From CAYLNH01 sp964384625 (lineage in GTDB: Bacteria; Verrucomicrobiota; Lentisphaeria; JABSQK01), in the NCBI GenBank assembly GCA_964384625.1, contig CAYLNH010000112.1, positions 1 to 21,340 on the forward strand: DNA of 21,340 nt, written 5' to 3'. The notes beneath the pieces were generated by a model, which saw only the letters and a list, made by a program, of their open reading frames with translations, did no database searches and was not told the DNA's origin. Below are positions 1 to 6,951 of this stretch, piece by piece; within the stretch, counting starts at the first letter, position 1; every line of letters begins with the position of its first letter. The translations under genes were made by a program, and so were the position numbers.

Positions 1-61
1 TGGTCCAAAGAGAGTGAGTTTGTCCAGCAGGATTTGTGCGTAAAGGCCAGGGCTCGTCTGA

Positions 62-148
62 CGGGTGAATACGTTGCTTAATCAGGCAACGCCACCCCAC
101 CGTGCCCGAGGCGGGAAAGAACCTGCACCTGGTCAGCTTATTCACCCG
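62..148. repeat. Inverted repeat with an inner hairpin, 3' of tyrS
   Basis: CGGGTGAATA at 62-71 is perfectly complementary to TATTCACCCG at 139-148. Directly inside the left arm is a second hairpin, CGTTGC (72-77) pairing with GCAACG (86-91) around an 8-base loop. A third pair, CTGCACCTG (123-131) with CAGGTGCAG (188-196), runs up to the tyrS stop codon. No run of T follows on either strand, so this is not a standard intrinsic terminator. It may be an RNA structure in the tyrS 3' untranslated region or the edge of an element extending beyond the window. I see no convincing gene in 1-196. Confidence 0.4.
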
Positions 149-196
149 CGGCGCGAGGCCGTGGGGTCTCCAGAAGGCTCTTCGCGGCAGGTGCAG

Positions 197-1468
197 CTAC
201 TCGAAGCGCACCAGATGATATTTCTTCTTCCCCTGGCGCAGCAGCAGGCAGGTCTCTGATGCGAGATCATCAACGTTGACGACACGCTCGATGTCGGTCG
301 CCTTCTTGTTGTTGATGTTGGCGCCGCCGCCCTGGATCAGCCGTCGGGCTTCGCCCTTGGACTTGCACATGCCGGTCTCGGCCAGCAGGTCGATCAGGCT
401 GATGCCCGCCGCCAGGGAGGTCCTGGCCATCGTGGTCGATGGGACGTCTGCGAAGATGTCGATCAACTCGGCGTCGCCGAGACCTTCCAGGTCGCCGCCG
501 AAGAGGACCTGCGTCGCTTTCTCGGCCGTGGCCAGGCCGGCTTCACCGTGCACCAGCTTGGTCATCTCCGCCGCCAGACGTTTCTGACCGAGGCGCCGAT
601 GCGGCTCGGCCTGGTGTTCCTCAACCACCGCCCCGATCTCGTCCAGCGGCAGAAACGTGAAGTACTTCAGGAACGGGCCGACGTCGTTGTCGTCCATGTT
701 GATCCAGTACTGGTAGAACTTGTAGGGGCTCGTCTTCTCGGCGGCGAGCCAGACGGAGTTGCCGGCGGATTTGCCGAGCTTCTCGCCGGTAGACGTCGTG
801 ATCAGCGGAAAGGTGATGCCGTAGAGCTGCTGCCCCAGCGCTTTGCGGCCGAGTTCGATGCCGGCAACGATATTGCCCCACTGGTCGGAGCCGCCAACCT
901 GCAGCGTGCAGCCTTCCGCCTCGCACAGATGTTTGAAGTCGTACGCCTGCATCGTCATGTAGCTGAATTCGGTGTAGCTGATGCCGCTCTCCGTGCCCAG
1001 ACGGCTCTTCACCGATTCCTTCGCCAACATCTGCTTGACGTTGAAATGCTTGCCGACATCCCGCAGCCAGTCGATGAACGACATCGTGCTGATCCAGTCG
1101 TAGTTGTTCACCATCTTGGCGGGATTGTCGCCGTCGAAATCGAGGAAATTCGAGAGCTGCTGCCGCGCGACTTCGGCGTTGCGCCGGACATCGTCGGTCG
1201 TGAGCAGGTTGCGTTCTTCGGACTTGCCGCTGGGGTCGCCGACCATGCCGGTGGCGCCGCCGACGAGCATGATCACCCGGTGGCCGGCGCGCTGGAAGTG
1301 AGCCAGGGCCATGACCGGCAGCAGATTGCCGATCTGAAGGCTGTCGGACGTGGGGTCGAAGCCGGCATACAGCGTGACCTTGTTCTCTGCCAGGTGTTGG
1401 CGGAGACCGTCATCGGTCACTGCATCGATGAACCCGCGTTCTTCCAGAATCTCAAATACCGAGGCCAT
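197..1468 (-). CDS. tyrS: Tyrosyl-tRNA synthetase
   Basis: Class I aminoacyl-tRNA synthetase that charges tRNA-Tyr with tyrosine in the cytoplasm. The protein is 423 residues, normal for the bacterial family. The Rossmann core shows YAGFDPTSDSL followed by the first signature (residues 45-48), the tyrosine-binding segment YTEFSYMTMQAYDF (about 165-178), GGSDQWGNI (about 192-200) and the KMSKS-equivalent KLGKS at 230-234. A C-terminal S4-like RNA-binding domain covers about 365-423. I chose the ATG at 1468 because an AAAGGAG ribosome-binding site lies about 10 bases upstream and the family N-terminus begins here; the open frame extends to 1636 but the extra residues look non-coding. One oddity is that the HIGH motif reads QIGN, so both histidines are replaced. 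No T-box-like leader was recognised in the 164 bases upstream. The family assignment is secure. Confidence 0.96.
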   Translation of the reverse strand: MASVFEILEERGFIDAVTDDGLRQHLAENKVTLYAGFDPTSDSLQIGNLLPVMALAHFQRAGHRVIMLVGGATGMVGDPSGKSEERNLLTTDDVRRNAEVARQQLSNFLDFDGDNPAKMVNNYDWISTMSFIDWLRDVGKHFNVKQMLAKESVKSRLGTESGISYTEFSYMTMQAYDFKHLCEAEGCTLQVGGSDQWGNIVAGIELGRKALGQQLYGITFPLITTSTGEKLGKSAGNSVWLAAEKTSPYKFYQYWINMDDNDVGPFLKYFTFLPLDEIGAVVEEHQAEPHRRLGQKRLAAEMTKLVHGEAGLATAEKATQVLFGGDLEGLGDAELIDIFADVPSTTMARTSLAAGISLIDLLAETGMCKSKGEARRLIQGGGANINNKKATDIERVVNVDDLASETCLLLRQGKKKYHLVRFE

Positions 1469-1632
1469 TGGGATGTCGCTCCTTTGTATGGTTCGCCCTG
1501 CCGCAGTCGACGCCGCAGCCTTCAGGAATCTTTCTGCCGCCGGGTGGCGGGGAGGTATAATAACGGCCGTCGGCGGAATTGGAATAACCGGAGCCCGGAA
1601 AAGGCCAATCGGGCGCAGTGTTGCCCTGCGCG

Positions 1633-2208
1633 TCAATCGGTTGCATCGCCTGTCTCCGGCTTCAGTGTCAATATGTTGACCCTGGCAAGCCCGGACTGCT
1701 GGCAGAGATCGAGGATTGCTGCGAGTTCGTTTTCAGCGGTATCCGGATGGACCCGGATCTGGATGATGGTTTCTGCCGTGATGTCCTTCTGCTGCAGACG
1801 CTGCTTGATTGCAGCAATGGTGCTCACCTTGCCGGACAGCCGGTACTCCCCCGGGTGCACGATGATCTTGAGCAGGTCCGTCTTGCCGTCGGCTTGCTTC
1901 TTGGCCGGATCGGTGGCGGCTTTGTCGTCGTCATCCAATTCGCGTTCGGCCGCCACGCGCCAACGGCCGTCCTCGATCTTCATCAGGACTTGCGTGATGA
2001 ACTCCGGTTCAGCTGTGCTGACCATTTGGCGATTGCCGTTGTTGTCAGTGACATTCGGGAAGTGCCGCGCCACCTCTTCCATCGGCGGAAACTCCAGGCT
2101 TTCGCCGCCCTCGACCGTCGGGGTCAACAGGCAATGGGGACACAGGCCTTCGGGGGCATCGTCGGACAGCGGTCGGTCGCACTGCGGGCATCTCTTTTCC
2201 GTAGCCAT
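1633..2208 (-). CDS. Zinc-ribbon protein with kinase-type leader and ExbD/TolR-like C-terminal domain
   Basis: A 191-residue protein of unknown function. Residues 7-26 form a zinc ribbon (CPQC at 7-10, CPHC at 23-26) with DAPEGLCPHCLL. It is followed by GGESLEFPPMEEVARHFPN (about 34-52). This combination is the usual N-terminal leader of PVC Ser/Thr kinases, where the kinase glycine loop would come next. Here no kinase follows: residues 60-115 are a polar linker rich in D and K, and about 112-184 resemble the soluble fold of ExbD/TolR (GEYRLSG, then IQIRVHPDTAENELAAILDL and GLARVNIL). There is no transmembrane helix, unlike true ExbD. The ATG at 2208 has an AAGGAAG site about 10 bases upstream. 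Its neighbours are a sigma factor upstream and tyrS downstream. It could be a regulator derived from a kinase gene by domain replacement, or an internally deleted kinase. That it is a real gene is likely; its function is inferred. Confidence 0.72.
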   Translation of the reverse strand: MATEKRCPQCDRPLSDDAPEGLCPHCLLTPTVEGGESLEFPPMEEVARHFPNVTDNNGNRQMVSTAEPEFITQVLMKIEDGRWRVAAERELDDDDKAATDPAKKQADGKTDLLKIIVHPGEYRLSGKVSTIAAIKQRLQQKDITAETIIQIRVHPDTAENELAAILDLCQQSGLARVNILTLKPETGDATD

Positions 2209-2407
2209 AGTCAGCGTCTTCCTTCTGTGTGCAGTTGTTCGTGCACCCTGTAAAGAAGGAAAACCAGCCGCAGGTTACAGGCCGTTACGAAAGTTCCGCA
2301 AAATAATCCCGTGGCATGGCGGAGTGCTGCAGTCTCGCTCCTGTCAGCTGAGGTCATCATTGTTCCCACTCCATTCTTTTTACCCCGGCACCTGCGGCGC
2401 CATCCTT

Positions 2408-2444
2408 CCACCATTCCATTATTCCAGTATCCCACCATTCCATT
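2408..2444. repeat. Short direct repeat, CCACCATTCCATT twice at 24-base spacing
   Basis: CCACCATTCCATT occurs at 2408-2420 and again at 2432-2444, embedded in a stretch rich in ATTCCA words between a cytosine-rich segment and the sigma-factor stop codon. It lies in the 237-base gap between the sigma factor and the zinc-ribbon gene. It reads as low-complexity intergenic sequence rather than a coding element. No hairpin with a T tail was found here. Confidence 0.45.
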
Positions 2445-2445
2445 C

Positions 2446-3168
2446 TCATGAAAGCGCGTCCCGCAGGTGGTTCAGTTCGTTGTCAATGTCGACCGGTTGT
2501 TCGACCGTTTCTGCAATGACTTCGCGCAGCGCTCCCTGATAGCGCCGCCGCAGACGATGGACCGCCACCTTGACCGCGCCTTCGGCACAATCGCACTGCG
2601 CCGCAATGTCACTGTAAGGCAGCAACTGCTCGCCGCTCAAGCACCCTTTGATGTGATCAAACAACAACTCCTGATCTTTCGCTGTGTACGTCGCACGCAG
2701 TCGCGCGAGGGCTTCCTCCAGAACTCGCAGCGCCCACTGCCGATCAAACGTCTCCTCGGGCGAACGCGTGTTGCCGTCAGCCAGCCAGGTCTCTACCCTG
2801 GCCGTTTCGAACGGCACGAACTCCTGATCGCCGCCGCGCTTCTGCGCCTGCTGCCGGTCGATCTGATTCAGGATGTAATGCTTGAACGCCGCCAGCATGA
2901 ACGACCGAAACCGGCCGCGCTCCGGCGAGACATCCGCCAGGTTACGCCGCGCCAGCAGGTCCACGAGAAACCCCTGCACATCATCCTGCGCGTCTTCCCG
3001 CGCCCGCCCCCGGCGCCGGGCGAACGCATACAACGGCGACCAGTAGATCCGGCACAGCTCACCCAGAGCCCGGCTTATCTCACCGCGGTCCGCTTCGCCG
3101 GCCGCCGCCAGCACCACCGACCACCGTGTCGTCATGAACCGGCGCTTGCTTGGGTTTGAGTCACTCAT
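2446..3168 (-). CDS. ECF-like RNA polymerase sigma factor, PVC kinase-associated type
   Basis: A 240-residue sigma-70-family regulator that would direct RNA polymerase to a specific promoter set. The N-terminus has RRFMTTRWSVVLAA (about 9-22), typical of the large ECF sigma factors found beside Ser/Thr kinases in planctomycetes and relatives. Region 2 follows: LYAFARRRGRAREDAQDDVQGFLVDLL (about 46-72), then FRSFMLAAFKHYILNQIDRQQAQKRGG (about 87-113). Region 4 has LPYSDIAAQCDCAEGAVKVAVHRLRRRY at about 183-210, a helix-turn-helix, with a short tail after it. No transmembrane or anti-sigma segment is present. I chose the ATG at 3168, which begins MSDSNPSKRR as in homologues; the frame stays open to 3513 but the extra 115 residues are unlike the family. 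The ribosome-binding site is weak (GAAAGAA). The expected kinase partner is replaced by the zinc-ribbon protein downstream. Confidence 0.88.
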   Translation of the reverse strand: MSDSNPSKRRFMTTRWSVVLAAAGEADRGEISRALGELCRIYWSPLYAFARRRGRAREDAQDDVQGFLVDLLARRNLADVSPERGRFRSFMLAAFKHYILNQIDRQQAQKRGGDQEFVPFETARVETWLADGNTRSPEETFDRQWALRVLEEALARLRATYTAKDQELLFDHIKGCLSGEQLLPYSDIAAQCDCAEGAVKVAVHRLRRRYQGALREVIAETVEQPVDIDNELNHLRDALS

Positions 3169-3776
3169 TGTGATTCTTTCATTGGCTGAACATAGCAGGT
3201 GCGCAACGACTCTGGAAATCAACCGCCGCGGAATTTCTCCACACGGGCTCCCGTTCCCCCCTCCTTCCATTCGGTGCCGGCCGGAGGTCGTGACAAAACC
3301 CCCTCCGCGTTCCTCTGTCATCCATTTCTCTGTCAGCTCCTGTCCCATCCGGTACTGCATTCCGGACAACACAGGCGCGGAGCACGCCTTCCCGGCAGTC
3401 TTCGATCTCCACGGCCGGGAGGCCGATTGTTTCTCCATAACAACGCCGATCCGGGCGCCGGTCTTGCCGCCATGTCGAAACTGCACCAAAACCAGCAGAC
3501 GCCTTGGCCCCATCGGAAAAGGCCGTTTCTCCGAACGCAGGGGCCCTCACAAGCTCGGGCGAAGCCGACGGGGCACCTGCGGCAGGGGAAAACAGCCGGG
3601 GCCAGCGTGCCGGCGAAATCAAGTCACGGCGAGTTTCTGTGCGCGACTGAAAACCAAGTGAACTCTTTCTTCCACAAACAGTAAAAGGGCCGAATTCTTA
3701 ACACCCCAGGTTTGACTCCATTCCTTCCACACTGCCGGCCAGACCTTGCCTGCTAACTCGAGGCGAAATACTCACG
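3169..3776. other. Intergenic region without a supported gene
   Basis: These 608 bases separate the sigma factor from the esterase gene and probably hold the sigma-factor promoter and the end of the catabolic transcript. Open frames exist on both strands (for example 3199-3684 on plus and 3179-3622 on minus), but none has a good ribosome-binding site or a recognisable motif, and GC-rich DNA yields such frames by chance. CTCTGTCA occurs at 3313-3320 and 3328-3335, a 15-base-period imperfect repeat. Part of this DNA could be a decayed gene or a dispersed repeat. No clear terminator hairpin was found after the esterase stop. Confidence 0.5.
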
Positions 3777-5642
3777 CTATGGATTGTTTCGGTTTGCCCG
3801 AAACGGTGGGGCCGGAAGCCCGTCGACATTGACCAGATTGCCGATCGGGTTGCCGGCCCAGGCGTAGGCGACGCGGGCGGGATCGTCAATCTGCCGGCTG
3901 AACAGGACGACTGTCTTCCCAACGATGCGGGCATTGGCCCAGACGTAGTCACCCTTCCTTCCGGCAATTGCAAAGCCCTTCAAGGATTTCCCGTCGCGGG
4001 TTGTCAGGCCGCCGCCGATAGAGTTGAAATGAATCACGGCCTTGCTGTTGCGAATCTCCAGTTTTGCGAACACCGGTCCAGTGGCGGGGATCCCTCTCCC
4101 GTAGGCTTTGGCGAGTGCCAGTTGCGCAAGGCGATGGCCGACGGGCTCTTTGTCGCGCGGATGGATGCGTGGGTCCTTGCCGTCGTATGTAATCGCCAAT
4201 CCGGTCGCCGGGAGTTCCAGGGCTGTCGCTTGCGCCGCGCGAAATACCGGCCAGCCTTTGGGTTCGATCGGCACCGTTTGTGGTTTGCCGATGTTCGGCA
4301 GCTGGACAACATAGAACGGCAGTTCCTTGTTCCCCCAGGCGTCACGCCAGGAGGCAATCAACGTCGGCAACGCCTTGCTGTAGTAGCCGGGATGGCCGGC
4401 GTTGCTCTCGCCCTGATACCAAAGCACGCCTTTGACGGGCATCTGAGTCAGCGGGGCGACCTTGCCGTTGTACAGCCCTGTCGGCAGGGTGTTGTCGGCA
4501 AACCAGGCGCTCGTCCGGTAACGCCAGTCACCGGCCAGTACGATCGGTTCTGCGGTTCCAGCCGGACCCAGAGTCCAGTCCTCCGGCTTGCCCAGGAGGC
4601 CGCCACCGCCGAAACGGTCGTAGACCTTCAGGACCAGCGCGACTTCCCCCGCCTTGACCAGGCGACCAGGCACCGTGTACGTGCGCGGCGTCTTCCAGGC
4701 CAGAGGAATCACTTCGCCGGTTGCGATCTTCACACCGTTCCAGAAACAGTCCTCATAGTCGTCGATCGGTCCCATCTTCAGCAGGAGATCCTGACCCGCC
4801 CAGTTCCGCGAGATCGTGACCTGACGCCGGAACCAGACAACGCCGTTGAGTTTCTTCATACTTTCCTCGGCCTTCTCCCATTCCGCGGGGATCGCCATCG
4901 TTCCCCAGCTCTTGAGATCCAGTTCCGGCTGTTCCCAACCCGTGTCATCAACTGCTTCCGGGAATTCCTTCTCGCGTTTCTTCCAGGCATCGGCTTCACG
5001 TTTCAGCGACGGGGTGCTCTGCAGCCCCTCCAGACGGTTCCAGGAGCTGATGCTGGTCGCCCCGACCGCCGCTACCTGAATCCCGATCGGCACCTTCAGT
5101 TCCTTTTGAAGGCGCCGGGCGAAGTAGAAGGCCACGGCCGAGAAGCCGCCGGCGGTCTCGGGAGTACAGACCTGCCAAGTCCCCTGGATGTCCGTGGCTG
5201 GACGGTAGGTGGAACTGTAGCCGACGGTAAGAAACCGAATCTGTGGTAGGTCGGCTTTCTTGATCGCCTCCGGTCCATCGAAGGAACCCTTCAGGCCATA
5301 GACCATGTTCGACTGGCCGGACGCCACCCAGACATCCCCGATGAGAACGTCCTTCAGGGCGACCGTCGAGTCTCCTTTGGCGATGAGTTCATAGGGGCCG
5401 CCGGCTTTCTGCGCCGGCAAGGTCACCGTCCAAGTGCCTGCCGCTTTGGCCTTCGTCTCAACCGAGACCCCGGCCAGCTTGACGGCGATCGCCTCCCCGG
5501 CCTTGGCCCTGCCCCAGACCCGAATCGGCTTGCCGCGCTGCAGGACCATATGGTCACCGAACAGATTCGGCAGTGTCGGGTCAGCTAGTGTAGAGATCGA
5601 ACAGAGCATGATACAGATGATGAAGAGCTTGCTTGGTTTCAT
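3777..5642 (-). CDS. Secreted sialate O-acetylesterase-type SGNH esterase
   Basis: Carbohydrate esterase of the sialate 9-O-acetylesterase family, predicted to remove acetyl groups from sugars outside the cytoplasm. The 621-residue protein begins with a signal peptide (MKPSKLFIICIMLCSISTLA, cut near residue 20). A beta domain then has LPNLFGDHMVLQRGKPIRVWG. Block I is ASGQSNM with the predicted nucleophile Ser111. A galactose-binding-like insert covers about 234-345 (FRRQVTISRNWAG, WNGVKIATGE). The second core part has VLWYQGESNAG (about 406-416) and the Asp/His block DGKDPRIHP (about 487-495) followed by VGHRLAQLAL. The ATG at 5642 is preferred over a GTG at 5666 because the signal peptide begins there with AAAGAGTGG upstream. 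It lies 28 bases after the stop of the sialidase-fold gene and is probably the last gene of the operon. True substrates may be acetylated plant or algal glycans rather than sialic acid. Confidence 0.9.
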   Translation of the reverse strand: MKPSKLFIICIMLCSISTLADPTLPNLFGDHMVLQRGKPIRVWGRAKAGEAIAVKLAGVSVETKAKAAGTWTVTLPAQKAGGPYELIAKGDSTVALKDVLIGDVWVASGQSNMVYGLKGSFDGPEAIKKADLPQIRFLTVGYSSTYRPATDIQGTWQVCTPETAGGFSAVAFYFARRLQKELKVPIGIQVAAVGATSISSWNRLEGLQSTPSLKREADAWKKREKEFPEAVDDTGWEQPELDLKSWGTMAIPAEWEKAEESMKKLNGVVWFRRQVTISRNWAGQDLLLKMGPIDDYEDCFWNGVKIATGEVIPLAWKTPRTYTVPGRLVKAGEVALVLKVYDRFGGGGLLGKPEDWTLGPAGTAEPIVLAGDWRYRTSAWFADNTLPTGLYNGKVAPLTQMPVKGVLWYQGESNAGHPGYYSKALPTLIASWRDAWGNKELPFYVVQLPNIGKPQTVPIEPKGWPVFRAAQATALELPATGLAITYDGKDPRIHPRDKEPVGHRLAQLALAKAYGRGIPATGPVFAKLEIRNSKAVIHFNSIGGGLTTRDGKSLKGFAIAGRKGDYVWANARIVGKTVVLFSRQIDDPARVAYAWAGNPIGNLVNVDGLPAPPFRANRNNP

Positions 5643-5670
5643 ATTCCACTCTTTGCGTCTTTCCACGTTT

Positions 5671-6951
5671 TCAGAAATCCCAGGGCGGCGTGATGCACAT
5701 CTCAGTTTCCAGTTCCTCCACGCACAAGCCGGTTCCTGCCGTGGAAGGCGCGCCGTGTTGTTCCATGACCCGGTAGGTCAGCAAGTGGTGCCACTGCTTG
5801 TCTGCCAGTCGGACCGTCTGACCAACCGCGTGGTCCGCGCGCCATAGATCGTGGGTTGGTTCGCCGAAATCCCTGAAGCAGTCGCGCACGACAAGCGGCG
5901 CCAACAGCCGCCGCCGATCGTCCGACAACGGCCAGAGCCACGAGTTCTCACAGCCGGCGTTGTTCCCGTAGTCGTCGCCGGCGGGGGGACAACTGACAAT
6001 GTAGGCGACCCCGTTCAGAGCGACGTTGATCGTCATCGGCGCATCGGCACGAACCGCAATCTCCTGGAACAGCATCTCCCAGGAAACGCCGTCGGTCGAA
6101 CGCCAGAGGGTGATTGCCGGCATCTGCCGATGACTGCCGCGAGCGGCATAGAGCAGAGCACCGTCGGCGTCTCGAGCCAGGCTGGGTTTGCCGAAGCCGC
6201 GTCCGTCTTTGCTGACCAGAGTCAGTTCTGTCAGACGCCACCGGCCGTCGCGACACGTGAACCGACCAAGATGCGGCGTCCGGACCGGTTCCTCGTCGGT
6301 CCGGTGGGCGCAGATGCCAAGCAGGATGTCGTCACCATCTGCAACGAATCCGCCGAGATGGAAGTTTGCGGCGTTCCAGCCCCGCAGGAACTCGTCCAGC
6401 GCGAACAGGCGTGAGTCGAGCACTTCGAAGGTCTCACCGTCAAAGCGGTACTGCTGCATCTCAGCGCGGTGGAAGCCGGATGCACCAAGCCTGCAGTTGG
6501 GTGTGCCGTTGATGAGACCGCCGTTGTCATCCGTTTCGTAGCCGTGCACGTGACAGATGCCGAAACCGGTTCCGGCGTAGGGATGCGGCGATCCGTCGGC
6601 CCGGAGGGCGTTCAGCGGAACGAAGCCCCCAGTCATGCCGTACTTCGACAGGAAGTAGGTCTCGTCCGTCTCCGGGTCGTGGTGCGGCCCGGTGCGATTG
6701 AGTGGGACGGAGCTCCTTCCGGCGTTGCGATCGAGATTGTCGAGAACGATCAGGTCATTCCCCAGTTCGAGATCGAAATGACAGGTCCCCCAGCTTCGGA
6801 TATTGGCGATGAGCCCGGCTTGGGTGGGACTCAACTGCCAGAGCCGGCCCAGTCCGCAGACGCCCTTCTGACCCTCCGGAAGGGGGCTGAGTGGTTCGGA
6901 CAAGAAGCGATCATGGCGTGTTACGCTCATCTCACGGGTAGAGGCGGTCAT
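5671..6951 (-). CDS. Sialidase-fold (BNR-like) beta-propeller protein, function unknown
   Basis: A 426-residue protein without a signal peptide, so predicted cytoplasmic. It looks like a five- or six-bladed propeller of the sialidase/glycosidase type. GRGFGKPSLARDADGALLYAARG (about 250-272) resembles the blade that carries an active-site arginine in sialidases, and STDGVSW (about 285-291) is an Asp-box-like turn. Many short W, D and G-rich strands fill the rest. I could not assign the full arginine triad, so catalytic activity is uncertain; it may be an inverting or lyase-type relative, or a binding protein. The ATG at 6951 overlaps the stop of the upstream glycosidase as ATGA and has AAGGAGAC about 6 bases upstream, so the start is well supported and translation is probably coupled. 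Operon context implies a role in breakdown of the same glycan. Confidence 0.72.
   Translation of the reverse strand: MTASTREMSVTRHDRFLSEPLSPLPEGQKGVCGLGRLWQLSPTQAGLIANIRSWGTCHFDLELGNDLIVLDNLDRNAGRSSVPLNRTGPHHDPETDETYFLSKYGMTGGFVPLNALRADGSPHPYAGTGFGICHVHGYETDDNGGLINGTPNCRLGASGFHRAEMQQYRFDGETFEVLDSRLFALDEFLRGWNAANFHLGGFVADGDDILLGICAHRTDEEPVRTPHLGRFTCRDGRWRLTELTLVSKDGRGFGKPSLARDADGALLYAARGSHRQMPAITLWRSTDGVSWEMLFQEIAVRADAPMTINVALNGVAYIVSCPPAGDDYGNNAGCENSWLWPLSDDRRRLLAPLVVRDCFRDFGEPTHDLWRADHAVGQTVRLADKQWHHLLTYRVMEQHGAPSTAGTGLCVEELETEMCITPPWDF

Noticed and set aside
1..90. Possible minus-strand coding fragment reading GLYAQILLDKLTLFGP
   Set aside because: It is short, has no start codon, ends at the window edge and could not be assigned to a family.
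1556..1561. Perfect TATAAT on the plus strand between tyrS and the zinc-ribbon gene
   Set aside because: No plus-strand gene follows and no -35 box is seen; on the minus strand it does not give a good -10 box in the right context.
548..2539. A 663-codon open frame on the plus strand across tyrS and the zinc-ribbon gene
   Set aside because: It is antisense to well-recognised genes and shows no family motifs; GC-rich genes commonly leave an opposite frame open.
3679..3686. CAGTAAAA, matching half of the regulator palindrome
   Set aside because: Only one half-site is present and it lies after the end of the operon; an 8-base match is expected by chance.
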